From Euglena gracilis (lineage: Eukaryota; Euglenida; Euglenophyceae; Euglenales), in NCBI GenBank assembly GCA_039621445.1, contig CP154957.1, forward strand, positions 4,210,504 to 4,274,503: a stretch of 64,000 nucleotides of DNA, written 5' to 3'. The position numbers and the translations under genes were made by a program. Under the pieces are notes generated by a model. It did not search any database. It had not been told where the DNA came from and saw only the letters and a program-made list of their open reading frames with translations. Position 1 is the first letter of the stretch; each line of letters begins with the position of its first letter. Positions 24,101 to 33,338 of this stretch are shown here, one piece after another.

Positions 24101-24528
24101 ATCTGACAAAATAACCCGAAATTTGACCATTTTTGGTGAAAATTGTTCCCAAATAAACATACAAGATTGCAATATTAAGTTTTATGAGTAGAAATCTTTT
24201 GATATCAAAATCTGGCTTTCAAAAAAAGACCGACGGTCCCATCGGTCATTTGTGCAGTAGGTCGCCTAGGATTATGTTTAAAATCAATTGAGGGCTCTTG
24301 TTTGCTCAGATAACCGACGGGACCGTCGGTGATTGATTCACAAATAGATTGCTTCTTTAACACTTATTGGTTGGAACGAAGGTGAACAATTGCAGTTTTT
24401 TCCACTGGACAGTCTCCTGTGAAATCTTGGCCACATCAAACTGCAGCCGCCCATAACGGCGCCATTTTTGAGGGACTTTTTTTGACCGATGGGACCGTCG
24501 TTTTTTGTGCCGTAGGTGGCCGCCTAGG
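21120..24528. mobile_element. 3.4-kb TIR element with eight dispersed palindromes
   Basis: The terminal inverted repeat begins CCTAGGCGGCCACCTACGGC and continues for about 25 bp on both ends. The 5-bp direct repeat TTCGA flanks it exactly (21,115-21,119 and 24,529-24,533). A palindrome with arms TGACCGACGG and CCGTCGGTCA and a 2-nt centre occurs at 21,145-21,166, 21,738-21,754, 21,873-21,894, 22,226-22,247, 23,775-23,795, 24,228-24,248, 24,312-24,331 and 24,483-24,500, some with one or two changes. A further TIR-like word (CAGTAGGTCGCCTAGG) follows the site at 24,228. No transposase is recognisable; the largest frames are below 150 codons and unremarkable. Either it is non-autonomous, or its genes are spliced and were not recognised. 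Confidence 0.85.
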
Positions 24529-24534
24529 TTCGAG

Positions 24535-24730
24535 ACGGGGGGGGGGGACGCAGGGGGGGGCGGCGGGGGGGGTGGGGTGGGGACGCAGGGAGGAACTGTG
24601 GCCCAACCACCTCCACATGTTTTCTTTGGCGTCACCCAAATTTGTATGTCGTTTTCCTTTGGTCAGCCAAAAAAGTGCCCGTCCAAAATCCAGGACGCGG
24701 GGGGGACGCGGAGGGGACGCGGTTTGAGGT
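24535..24730. repeat. GGGACGC-rich repeat
   Basis: GGGACGCAGGG, GGGACGCAGGGAGG and GGGGGGACGCGGAGGGGACGCGG recur around a unique core. It starts where the 3.4-kb element ends and appears to be its older host sequence. Confidence 0.4.
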
Positions 24731-24769
24731 GGGAAAAAACTGATCAAGACCTCAAAGGCGCCTTCAATG

Positions 24770-24802
24770 GAAATATATATACATATACATACATATATAC
24801 AT

Positions 24803-24841
<39 letters not shown>
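24770..24841. repeat. (TA)n / (ATAC)n microsatellite
   Basis: An alternating TATA/CATA tract, followed by the C-run word ACCATCCCCCCCCC with ATTATGTACCCC, which resembles the MITE end at 35,876. Confidence 0.95.
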
Positions 24842-24843
<2 letters not shown>

Positions 24844-24999
24844 ATCCCCCCCCCATTATGTACCCCCCATTACTATACCTTTCCGATTATCTTACCCGGT
24901 TGATTATTCCCCCCCCCACTTTCGGCCCAAAAACAGGAAAGCCGGACCCGGGCGATTATTTTCCGCCCAAAATTTTTGGACTTTCTGGGTGACAAACGC

Positions 25000-25489
25000 A
25001 AAGGAAAGTGCTCATGATGCTGATGCGCCTGATGCTGTGGAGTAGGTTGGTTGGGATCTTTTTCTTCGGTGACGTCACAAACTTTAGACGTAGCCCCCAC
25101 CTTAGTCGAAATCTTCTCACCCAGTCGTCACTTACCTTGAATCGTTCCGTCACAGGAACTGTTTGTAGTGTTTCAACTGCTTGCAACCGGAGCATATTCG
25201 TTGTTACTTTCAGACCTTGCACACGTCGAGCTATCACCCATTTCCAGATCTCACTTTCGACTTTTTCAAACGGCGAAGCACGTCCCGCACCAGGTCGCTC
25301 AGTATCCCTTTTCAAGCCCAAATAAAATAAGTGTGCCTCATTTCGCCTCCTCTCGGCTTTCAGAATAGAAGCTTCGGTTGGGGGCCCCTGAGAACTCCCT
25401 CGGGCCAACCATTTGCGGAAGTGCTGTGCGCTCAACTGTTCTTCTCCAGTTCTTTTGACCCATTTGGCAACAAATGCAGTCTGACTCAT
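25000..25489 (-). pseudogene. CENP-B/pogo-type transposase N-terminal fragment
   Basis: From the in-frame methionine at 25,489 the protein starts with a psq/CENP-B-N-like segment (MSQTAFVAKWVKRTG ... LSAQHFRKWL). About 70 residues later comes a CENPB-type helix-turn-helix (about 25,276-25,079) with the expected pattern EIWKWVIARRVQGLKVT, then VSDDWVRRFRLRWGL. In Tigger/pogo transposases these two DNA-binding modules precede a DDE nuclease. Here reading continues about 35 residues past the second module and stops near 24,956, with no DDE domain before the C-run repeat. It is therefore a truncated transposon, or an exon of a CENP-B/jerky-like gene. Upstream codons to 25,726 overlap a dispersed repeat and are probably not part of the protein. 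Confidence 0.7.
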
Positions 25490-25670
25490 TTGCTTGTGCT
25501 TCAAAAAAGGAAGCGGAGAGATTAAGGTGCTCTGAAATACAGAGTCCTGTGGTGTGTTTTCACAGAAAACCACAAGACCCTGTTTGTGTAATTTCTCAAT
25601 CGATTTCTTCTGTTTGCCTTTTGTTAAGAAACATGTGTGAAGTTTTTGTGCATCAGTCTTTCCATTTGCA

Positions 25671-25850
25671 TGCAAAGAGACCTTTTGGTGCTTACATCTT
25701 CCACCAACCCCCCAGATTGTTTTCAAAGGGTGTCTTCCATCTTCACCCTTGTTGTGTCACATCATCTATCAGACATCATTTCCCACTTCTTTTCTCTTTG
25801 CCAGTTTTTGGGCCACTGGCTGCACCAACATCGGTTGTCTGTCCCCCCCC
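25671..25850 (+). repeat. Dispersed ~180-bp repeat R, plus copy
   Basis: This matches the reverse strand at 35,150-35,335. Shared blocks are ACCAACCCCCCAGATTG, TTTCAAA, TCAGACATC, and GGCTGCACCAACATC followed by GTTGT. Both copies are open in the same frame, but no domain is recognised. Confidence 0.65.
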
Positions 25851-25859
25851 CAAGAGATA

Positions 25860-26260
25860 CAAAAGGATTTTGCACCTCATTGAAACCACGAGAAAAACTG
25901 GTGGTCCGGGGTCAAACCCCAGAGGGACCGCCCACCCACCATAATCCGCGAGGAAAAATGCCGACGGTGCGGCAAGAGTTCCTCTGGCGAGGTGCGCCTA
26001 CCCGCCACAGCTCTCACCCCTGCACCACCGACGGGTGTCTGCCGTTCCAGCGCAGGCACGCCCCAACCAGAGGTTTTTTAGGAACCACTTCGTCAGCAGA
26101 AGAAACCATTTTTGCAGTCCTCGCAGTGCATTTTTGAACTTTGGATTTGCTTTCCCGGGGAGGGATCAGGGGGGCCCAACTGAGGTGGCTGCAGATGCGC
26201 AAAGGGTCGCTGTGCGCATTTGCGCACACTGGCGACTTTAAACATAACACCAGGGGATCA
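25860..26260. other. Unassigned tract ending in a GTGCGCATTTGCGCAC repeat
   Basis: No gene recognised. The word TGTGCGCATTTGCGCACA, near-palindromic, occurs at 26,211-26,228 and again at 26,797-26,814, bracketing the MITE at 26,422-26,599. Confidence 0.4.
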
Positions 26261-26421
26261 TATTGGTGGATGGGGTGAGTTACAGACTAGGAGAGTTAAA
26301 GCTTATTTTGGGGTGGGGTCTAGCTTTGGTAGTGAGTTGAGGTCAGGACGAGGGTTAAAGTCGAGACAGGCTTTGGGTTAGGTGTGAGATCTGGGTGGGG
26401 TTAGGCAGGTGGGTAGGTGGG

Positions 26422-26599
26422 TACCATGCCCCCCCCCATATAAGACCCCCCCTCGGGAGCCAAAATCCCAGGGGGGGGGGGTCTTAAATGGGGGGGGTCT
26501 TATATGGGGGGGTCGGTCCCGGCCAAAGGGCCGGCCTTCGGCCGGCCAGGGGGGGGGGGTCTTATATGGGGGGGGCTTATATGGGGGGGGGGCATGGTA
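26422..26599. mobile_element. C-run MITE with CATATAAGAC motifs
   Basis: The left end CCATGCCCCCCCC plus ATATAAGACCCC and the right end GGTCTTATATGG, G run, CATGG are inverted, with TA on both sides. Internal copies of GGTCTTA(T/A)ATGGGG and a GGCCGGCC(TT)CGGCCGGCC palindrome fill the middle. It shares its outer CCATGCCCCC end with the element at 35,876 and with the right end of the host MITE at 50,292. Confidence 0.75.
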
Positions 26600-27113
26600 G
26601 GTGAGTGGGTGGGTATGTAGATATGTAGGTAGGTGGGCAGGGAGGTAGGGGGGAGGGGCTAGTGGACTCGGGTTCTTTCCTTGTTTCCATTCGACTCATA
26701 TGAATTTTCTTAAACCTCAATTTGAACAATAATAATAATAATAAAGCATTATATTATTTGGCCAAACTCGCACTGTAGGATTTTCTCCTTTGTCAATGTG
26801 CGCATTTGCGCACACCAGGGTTCGTTTTAAGACCCCGGGGGGAAGGGGGTCCCCCCCCACCCAGCCCCCAGGGAGGGGACGGACCCCCAAAAAATCGGAC
26901 CGTTTCCAAGGCCACTTTTCAAAAAAAATTCGGCGCTTCGCACCGAAACTCATAACCGGGCCCCTTGCCCAGGACCCCCCCCGGGGTCCAGCCCCAGACA
27001 CGCCGGGGCGTCTGGGGCTCTTGGTTGCAGCTCTTTGTTGGTTGAATTTAAAACCCTCAGAAGGGTGTCAGAAGGTTTTAAGCTTGAGGTTTGCTCCATA
27101 TAACTTCTCCAAA

Positions 27114-27170
27114 TAATGATGATGATGATGATGATGATAACAACAACACCACCACCACCACCAAGCACCT
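27114..27170. repeat. (ATG)n and (ACC)n trinucleotide tract
   Basis: Seven ATG-type units are followed by AAC and ACC units. Confidence 0.9.
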
Positions 27171-27171
27171 T

Positions 27172-27310
27172 TGATGATGCTGGGCGATGCTGGGCGATGC
27201 TGGGCGATGCAGGGCGATGCTGGGCGATTCTGGATTTTTGGAGACCAGAGGTGGGGTTCCGATGCTGGGCGATGCAGGGCGATGCTGGGCGATGCTGGGC
27301 GATGCTGGCA
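27172..27310 (+). repeat. GATGCTGGGC minisatellite
   Basis: A 10-bp unit, GATGCTGGGC (variant GATGCAGGGC), repeats in two blocks separated by a short non-repeat stretch around 27,232-27,262. Confidence 0.95.
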
Positions 27311-27704
27311 TTTTTTTGTATATTTTGGAGAATTGAACCATTTTTGGGATAATTTTCCCACAAAGCTCCAGTTTTACACCCATTTTGGCCATTATGGGTC
27401 AATTTTTGCAAATTTGGGGGCTATTTATCACTGATTTGGCCAATATTGGGCTAATTGGGGCCTTTTTGAGCAGATTTTATGGCACTTTTGGCCATTTTGC
27501 GTCTTTTTGGTGATTTTGGGTCATTTTTCACAATCTTTTGTGGACATTGTTGGCATTTTTGGGCAGTTTTTTTGGTTATTTTGGTTGCTTTTTGGGCTTT
27601 TTGTGGTCAACTTTGGGCTTTTTGTGGCCATTTTTGGGGCTTTTGCCGGTTATTTTGGTTTGGTTAGGAGCCAATGGATGAATACTGGACAGATACTGGA
27701 CAAG

Positions 27705-28158
27705 ATGCCAGGGTTGACGTTTTTTTTTTGTTTTTTTTTAAAAAACAAAAAAAAACATATTTTTTACAAAAAAAACATGTTTTTTTTTAAAAAAACGCAA
27801 AAAAAACATGTTTTTTTTTTTGAAAAAGCAAAAATTGACCTTTTTCCTTGCGAAATGGCCATTTTTTGAGGAAAAAGTTCTAAAGTCATGTTTTTGGTCA
27901 TCAAAGTGGCTTTTTTTTTTAGTTTTTCCAGACCCTTCATCCAAAAATACTAAAATGATGGTTCATGTGAAAGCCATCACCCTTTACGGACTGCGAAGCT
28001 GCAGAGAAAAAATGACCTTTTCCTTTAAAAAAAACGTTCAAAATTTTTTTTCACCCAACCCTCCATGACGTTTTTTTTTTTGTTTTTTTAAAAAAAAACA
28101 TATTTTTTTAAAAAAAACATGTTTTTTTTGTTTCAAAAAAAAACAAGCCGTCAAGCTT
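27705..28158 (+). repeat. A/T-run repeat Q, plus copy
   Basis: This begins near CCAGGGTTGACG and ends near ACAAGCCGTCAAGC. It is packed with AAAAAACATGTTTTTT-type palindromes. The same sequence lies in reverse orientation at 29,757-30,575 inside the element at 29,635-32,163, including the blocks GGCCATTTTTTGAGGAAAAA and AGTCATGTTTTTGGTCATCA. No target duplication was resolved. Confidence 0.65.
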
Positions 28159-28159
28159 G

Positions 28160-28378
28160 CAAGATGCAGATGCTGGACAAGATGAACTGGATGCAGGCAC
28201 TGGACAAGGTGCAGATGCTGACAAGAAGCTGATGCTGGACAAGATGCAGATGTTGGGCAAGATGGAAATACTGGACAAATACTGGACAAATACTGGACAA
28301 CATGCCGATGCTGGACAAGATGAACTGGATGCAGACACTGGACAATATGCAGATGGTGGACAAGATGCCCTCGTGCCT
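28160..28378 (+). repeat. Degenerate tandem repeat of GCTGGACAAGATG
   Basis: Units such as GATGCTGGACAAGATGAAC, GCAGACACTGGACAA and ATACTGGACAAATACTGG repeat irregularly. Open frames in it are low-complexity by-products. Confidence 0.8.
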
Positions 28379-28639
28379 AACAAAGACCCAGACCCAACAA
28401 ACACCCCACGTTTGAACCGCAAACTTTGTCACAGAAACTTGACTTCACCAAACACCTTTGGCCAATGATAGACACGAGAGGGTGGGCATATCTACGGAAT
28501 GATTTTGCAAAACTGCCAAAATCCAAAGCCCCATATTCAGTGTTTCAGCTACAATTCCCTTGTCACATGGAAAGGCACTTTGTCACCAACCGAACCCCCC
28601 CCTTTGTCACCTGGAACCTGTTTGCATTCCATTTCTGTG

Positions 28640-29000
28640 CTTTTATTGTTGCTCACAGCAGCGGACCCTGTCGTGGCAAAAAACTTTTTGAGGTCCAGTT
28701 TTTGCAGTTAGGTGTGGTAAAAGTTTTGGCGGCCAGTTCCGAATTACCATGCTGACCCCCCTGGGAGCAGAAATCCCAACAAGGAAGGGGGCCAGTTTTC
28801 GTTGCTGGTTGTGGCAATTTTTTTTCCATTTTTTTGACTTCGCTGACTGCAAAACCTCGCCCAGGTTTTTTTGCCACAGACAAGAACCTGGGGGCGAGTT
28901 TTTGCGGTTAGCTTTGGTAAAAAGTTTTGGGGGACAACATTCAGTTTTGTCTGTGACTAAATTTTTTTTCGGCGGAGTCCTGCCAAGGGAGGGGGAAAAA
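28640..29000. repeat. Repeat rich in GGCCAGTTTT words
   Basis: Words such as GTCCAGTTTTTGCAGTTAGG, GGGCCAGTTTTCG and AAAAGTTTTGG resemble the tracts at 34,050-34,440 and 52,590-53,640. The tract truncates the 3' end of LINE copy L1. Confidence 0.45.
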
Positions 29001-29019
29001 ACCGTCAGTGTCGTTTGAG

Positions 29020-29634
29020 AAGGCTGGGTGACCTTGGACATCCATGCATCTGCCGTCCTGCACAAAGTTGCAGCGCGGAATAAATCCCTCGGACGGGACG
29101 GACGCGCAGAATTGGACACCTCGGTTTAAGTCCCCGCGATGTTAGTTGCGCGCGATCCTTAAGTGATTGGGTCACTGAAGGGTGGTGCATCAGCACTTTG
29201 GCCACCAACCGCCGAAGGCACTCACCAACAACGATTGGGCGGGTGCCATCAGCTGCTGGTTCACCACCATTCTGTGGGTTGGTGGCTGCCTTACGCAAGG
29301 GTGTGAGAGTTGCCGATGATAGAATCGGAGCCATGAGGGGGTGGACTCCTTTGGAGATGCAATCTGTGACAAATTTGTCCAAGCATTCAAGGAGATCCTC
29401 AGCTCGCGATCCTGGCAAGTTAGCTAGCATGCTCCGAAGGTGATCTGGCCGGAGCCCAGACGGCCCCGGAGCGGAGTCTTTTGGGAAGGTGCAGATGAGT
29501 TTCCGCAGAGCAAACGTTCGGTCCCGCAAGGTTTCCGGATCTCTCGCAAATTGCAATTGGTGAGACGGGTCCCACGTTCCAAAACCAGGGGGCTCTTCAA
29601 ATGGGTGGAGAGCATGCAACCGAGCCATGACATT
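29020..29634 (-). pseudogene. LINE copy L1: reverse transcriptase N-terminal part
   Basis: The minus-strand frame contains the conserved opening of this RT family: SAPGPSGLRPDHLRSML, then LSSATLTPLRK and RPIVVGECLRRLVAKVL. It aligns colinearly with copy L2 (AGPSGLKPDHVKDML ... CLRRLVGKVLM) and L3 (SPGPSGLRPCHLQDAV ... IRRLVGKALL). The domain is lost before the catalytic YxDD motif, where GGCCAGTTTT repeats take over. The upstream part of the same element continues at 32,164 once the 2.5-kb insertion is removed; the 3-bp duplication ATT marks the junction, and the frame resumes through SDPN and MARLHALHP-type sequence. Confidence 0.85.
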
Positions 29635-29756
29635 GGAGACAAGGCAGTACAGTTGGTCAAACCGTGGGACCCCCCCTCCCCCCCCTTGTACAGTTCCAAC
29701 CCCCCCCCTCCCGGGACCCCCCTCCCCCCCACTTCCAACCCCCCCGAGACAGATGA

Positions 29757-30575
29757 AAAAAATTTTTAAAAAAAACGGCTTGTTTTTTTTGAAACAAAAA
29801 AACATGCTTTTTTAAGGGGGTGGTGCGGGTTGGGGGTGGTCATGGGAGGGTCACGGGGCGGGGGTCACGGGGGAAGTATGCCACTTTGCAGGTAGCCGGG
29901 AGTCAACATTCATGACGTTGCATCGTGATAAAATTGGTCATTTTGAAAGGGAATTTTGTTAGGATTTTCTTGACCAACACATTTTTGGGATGAAGTTTGG
30001 GCCATTTTTGACAAAATTCCGTTTTGGGTGGGGAAATGCACCAGTTTTTGGCACTTCTTTCAGGGGAAAAGATTTTTGGCCATTTTTGGGTATGAAGGTG
30101 CATTGGGCAGACAAGGATACATGAAAGTTCATTGTTTTTTAAAAAAAATGCTTTTGAAAAAAAGAATGGCGGAGGATCGATTCTCGGGTCACGTCACGGG
30201 GATGTAACGGGGGGGGGGGGGTCACGGGGGTGGCACCCCCTAAGAAAAAAAATATTTTTTTTAAAAAAAACCTCATGAAGGGTTTGGGAATTTTTCGAAA
30301 CTTTTTTTAGAAAAAAAGGTCTTTTTTCATCTCTGAAGCTTCGTAGTCCGTGAAGGGTGCTGGATGAAGTGTCCGGAGAAACAAAAAAAAGTCACTTTTG
30401 ATGACCAAAAAAATGACCTTAAAACCTTTTCCTCAAAAAAAATGGCCATTTCGCAAGGAAAAAGGTCAATTTTTTTGCTTTTTTTTAAAAAGAAAACATG
30501 TTTTTTGTGTTTGGAAAAGCATATTTTGTTTTTTGTTGAAAAAACAAAAAAAACGTCAACCCTGGCTCAATTCCG
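29757..30575 (-). repeat. A/T-run repeat Q, minus copy
   Basis: This is the reverse-orientation partner of 27,705-28,158, with extra sequence in the middle (about 29,815-30,360). It carries the same AAAACATGTTTT-type palindromes and ends in CGTCAACCCTGGC. Confidence 0.6.
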
Positions 30576-30811
30576 CATGGGGTCCCAAGGGGGAGTGATT
30601 GAAGCTGCTTCCTGCCTTTCTGCTAAGTGTTTAAAGTGAAAACACTGGCTACCATTCTTTTTACAAGACACAAATATTTTGCAAAATGCATCTGAATTTC
30701 GCAAAATCCATCATTGCCAACCTCAATTGGAAGAAAAATGTCGCAACTGTCTCGGGGGTGGGCAGTACAGTTGTAATTTTCTGGGGACCCCCCCCCCTCC
30801 CCGGCTCTAGG

Positions 30812-32077
30812 CGGTAGGCTGGGTGGGGGGGGGTCCTGGGTGGTCGGCCGACTAGTCGGCCGACCACCCAATTGGTCGGCCTCAGCTACGGGGTTACTAG
30901 GCCTGGTCGGCAGCTAGTCGGCGAAACGGGGGGGGGGGGTCCTGGGTGGTCGGCGGACTAGTCGGCCGACCACCCACTCTAATGTAGTTACGGGCCAGTA
31001 TCGCCGACTTTTGATGAAGAAAATTGTATGCCAACTAGCCGGTGGCTAGTCTGTGGTCATAAAAATCGTCCGTTGCGGGCCCAAACCACCCGGAAATGGA
31101 CCGGATGGGTCCAAATAAGTGCTTTGACACACCAAAAGGAAACACCCTCAGATGGAAATCTTTGGTCGGTGGGGGGTCGGTGGGCCCTTGGTGGGGTCCG
31201 GAGGGGTAAAAAACCAAGGACAAAACAGGAATTACATGAAAATCCTTTAGAAATGCAAGCATTCTACATCACGACAGTCTGAAAACTCCCCCCTCCACCC
31301 CCACCCGAGCCCAGATGACAAAATCCCTTCTATGTTGGCAACATACTCGGGGGCTAAGTCGTTTTTGTGGCTTACTTTAGCATAGGCGGGGGGGGGGGGG
31401 GCTCCGCCCCCCCCGCACCCCCCCCCTCAAATAACAAAATCCCTTCTATGTTGGCAATAGACTTGGAGGGCTAAGTCCTTTTTGTGGCTGACTTTGGCAT
31501 AGGCGGGGGGGCTCCGCCCCCCCGCACCCCCCCCTCAAATAACAAAATCCCTTCTATGTTGGCAACATACTCGGGGGCTAAGTCGTTTTTTGTGGCTCAC
31601 TTTAGCATAGGCGGGGGGGGGCTCCGCCCCCCCGCACCCCCCCCCTCAAATCACAAAATCGCTTACATGTTGGCAATAGACTTGGAGGGCTAAGTCCTTT
31701 TTGTGCAAATTTTGACTTATACATTGAAAATCCAATGGGGAGAAGCGTTCTTTTCCCAAAAGTGGCCCAAAATGGGCATTTTGCCCCCAGTTTTTTGCAT
31801 ATTCACCCCCGATTGGGGGGTTCTGGAGCCATTTGGGTGGGTTTTGACTGGTTTTGGGGTGAAAGTTTTTTCCCAGGGGGGGGGGGGCTTAAAAGTCGGC
31901 GAGAATGGCCCGTAACTACATTAGAGTGGGTGGTCGGCCGACTAGTCGCCCGACCACCCAGGACCCCCCCCCCGTCTCGCCGACTAGCTGCCGACCAGGC
32001 CTAGTCGGCCGACCAATTGGGTGGTCGGCCGACTAGTCGGCCGACCACCCAGGACCCCCCCCCCCCCCCGTCTACCG
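30812..32077. mobile_element. TIR element P1 with 32-nt perfect palindromes
   Basis: The long inverted ends (about 30,812-31,015 and 31,890-32,077) each hold a perfect 32-nt palindrome with arm GGGTGGTCGGCCGACT (30,838-30,869 and 32,019-32,050). Further GACTAGTCGG half-sites and the phrase CACTCTAATGTAGTTACGGG follow. The ends begin CGGTAG next to a G run. The core holds a four-unit tandem repeat. The partial copy at 58,230-58,645 shares both palindrome and core words. The target duplication was not resolved. Confidence 0.8.
31317..31700 (+). repeat. ~110-bp tandem repeat, four units
   Basis: Units starting at about 31,318, 31,434, 31,542 and 31,653 each contain ACAAAATCCCTTCTATGTTG, GGCTAAGTC, TTTTTGTGGC, and a hairpin GGGGGGCTCCGCCCCCC. 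Odd and even units differ (ACATACTCGGGGG versus ATAGACTTGGAGG), so a two-unit block was duplicated. Confidence 0.9.
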
Positions 32078-32163
32078 TTTGGCACCCCCCCCCCCCCCCC
32101 CCCATGTACAGCTTCCAACCACCCCCCTCGGACCCCCCCCTCCCCCCCCTGTGCCTTGTCTCC

Positions 32164-32296
32164 ATTAGGATCTGATGAGTCCTGTACTCCGTCAGAAGTA
32201 AGAACACAGCATGCCTTGGAGATGGCGCCGTGCCCGACAAGGGTTTCTTCATTTGAGGCTGCAAGACGAGTTCGGGCAGCTGGAGGAGGTACCACC
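32164..32296 (-). pseudogene. LINE copy L1: linker before the RT
   Basis: The minus frame reads ETLVGHGAISKACCVLTSDG followed by SSDPN. It aligns with L2 (KLVSKGAVGKACQLLLSDG) and L3 (TLVGEGAPAKALQVLLSEG). It lies between the GTCAATTAGGGGG cluster and element E3. Confidence 0.8.
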
Positions 32297-32528
32297 TCCC
32301 CCCCCCCCTAATTGACCGTGGGACCTCTCCACGGGACCCCCCCCTTTTGGTCAATTAGGGGGGGGGTTCAATTAGGGGGGGGGGGCGTCAATTAGGGGGG
32401 GGTGTACCATCAATTAGGGGGTGCTTCGGCACCAAATCCCCCCGGGCAGTCAATTAGGGGGGGGGTCGAAAAAAATTTCCCCGGGGCGTTTGGTCAATTA
32501 GGGGGGTGGTCAATTAGGGGGGGGGGGG
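32297..32528. mobile_element. C/G-run insertion C1 with GTCAATTAGGGGG repeats, inside L1
   Basis: The word (G)GTCAATTAGGGGG occurs about eight times in both orientations (near 32,307, 32,345, 32,368, 32,389, 32,410, 32,450, 32,495 and 32,511). The insertion interrupts the L1 N-terminal region between the block ending KESWEDSALP and the next conserved block. A C-run/G-run terminus lies at each side; no duplication could be fixed. Confidence 0.65.
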
Positions 32529-33338
32529 TAACTCCGGTAGTGCGGAATCTTCCCAACTTTCCTTCACGGGACGTTGGAGATACAGACGGGCACGCTCTGC
32601 AACCTTCCGACCAACGTGAGCCCAATGGGTCTTACCCCCTTTTTTCAAGGGGCAGAGGACAGCCTTCGGGAAGGCCCACAGTGAGGTAAGGTCAACCAAC
32701 TTGGATTTGCATTGAAGTTCCGTAGCAATGTCACAAAAGTGCAAGTGACTTGGACAACTGCTCCGCGAGGAATGTGCACCAAGGTGGGCCGTGAGTCCAA
32801 ACCGATTTCTGCAAAAGAGGGCGACAAGGTTGCCTCGTCATCTGGGAACGTACCCGGGGGAACAGAGCAAGATACTCGGCGTTGCCTGCTGTCCTGTGAG
32901 TTGGGTAACATGGCCACATCCCCTTGGGAGTGGGAAGCGGACTGACCAGGGTTACTAACTCCGGCAACGACAGGAGATATGGCACAGGATCGTTGGAGTG
33001 GTTGAGCGGTCGTCATCGATGAAGAAGCAGTAGTTGACTGAATGGGCAGGTGTGCTGGCGTTGGTGGTTGTGGTGAGGGTAAAGTCACAGGGTGGATGTG
33101 TCCATCAAGGAGAGGAATGAAGCATTGTGGTGGTCCTGTAGCCATTGGCCACCAGCATCCAGGCCGGACACTCCGGAAGCATTCGGCAGAGCGAAAGGGA
33201 GTTGGGGGAAAACCGGCAGCGCATTCATCGGAAACCAGGAGCCATGGGCTGGGCCAAGCTGAGAACATTGAGAGGCTGTTGACATTTCAACGTCGTCTTC
33301 ACGGCCTGGGATGGCTTCCACATCACCACAGGTCAGGG
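32529..33338 (-). pseudogene. LINE copy L1: N-terminal region with degenerate 2A motif
   Basis: Reading leftwards on the minus strand, a degenerate 2A motif CGDVEAIPG (33,304-33,327) is followed by a hydrophilic region. Then comes a block conserved with L2 (VTCTFVTLLRNFNANPSWLT and GGKTHWAHVGRKVAERARLY versus LPAVTDTYSTLLRAFNDKP and GRGHWARLGRAIRRRAEAHL). The first base of the codon block lies directly at the hAT insertion at 33,339. Frame changes show it is dead. Confidence 0.75.

Larger units (their letters stand above)
29635..32163. mobile_element. 2.5-kb TIR element E3 with 3-bp duplication, inside L1
   Basis: The ends are perfect 12-bp inverted repeats GGAGACAAGGCA and TGCCTTGTCTCC, flanked by ATT (29,632-29,634 and 32,164-32,166). 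Removing the element plus one ATT restores the LINE reading frame, which confirms the boundaries. Inside are an inverted copy of repeat Q (29,757-30,575), the nested element P1 (30,812-32,077), and subterminal GTACAGTTCC / GTACAGCTTCC words next to C runs. No transposase is visible. The terminal pattern GGAG-N3-AGGC and the right-end phrase GGACCCCCCCCTCCCCCCC-TGTGCCT are shared with 37,344-37,820 and 40,441-40,872. Confidence 0.9.

Noticed and set aside
27720-28150. T-run/A-run hairpins as transcription terminators
   Set aside because: They are part of a dispersed repeat with another copy at 29.8-30.6 kb, so a terminator role is not supported.
29198-29443. Plus-strand open frame opposite LINE L1
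   Set aside because: It is the antisense shadow of the conserved RT block read on the minus strand.
32165-32205. Hammerhead ribozyme-like CTGATGAG word
   Set aside because: The conserved GAAA part is absent and the sequence is explained by LINE coding on the minus strand.
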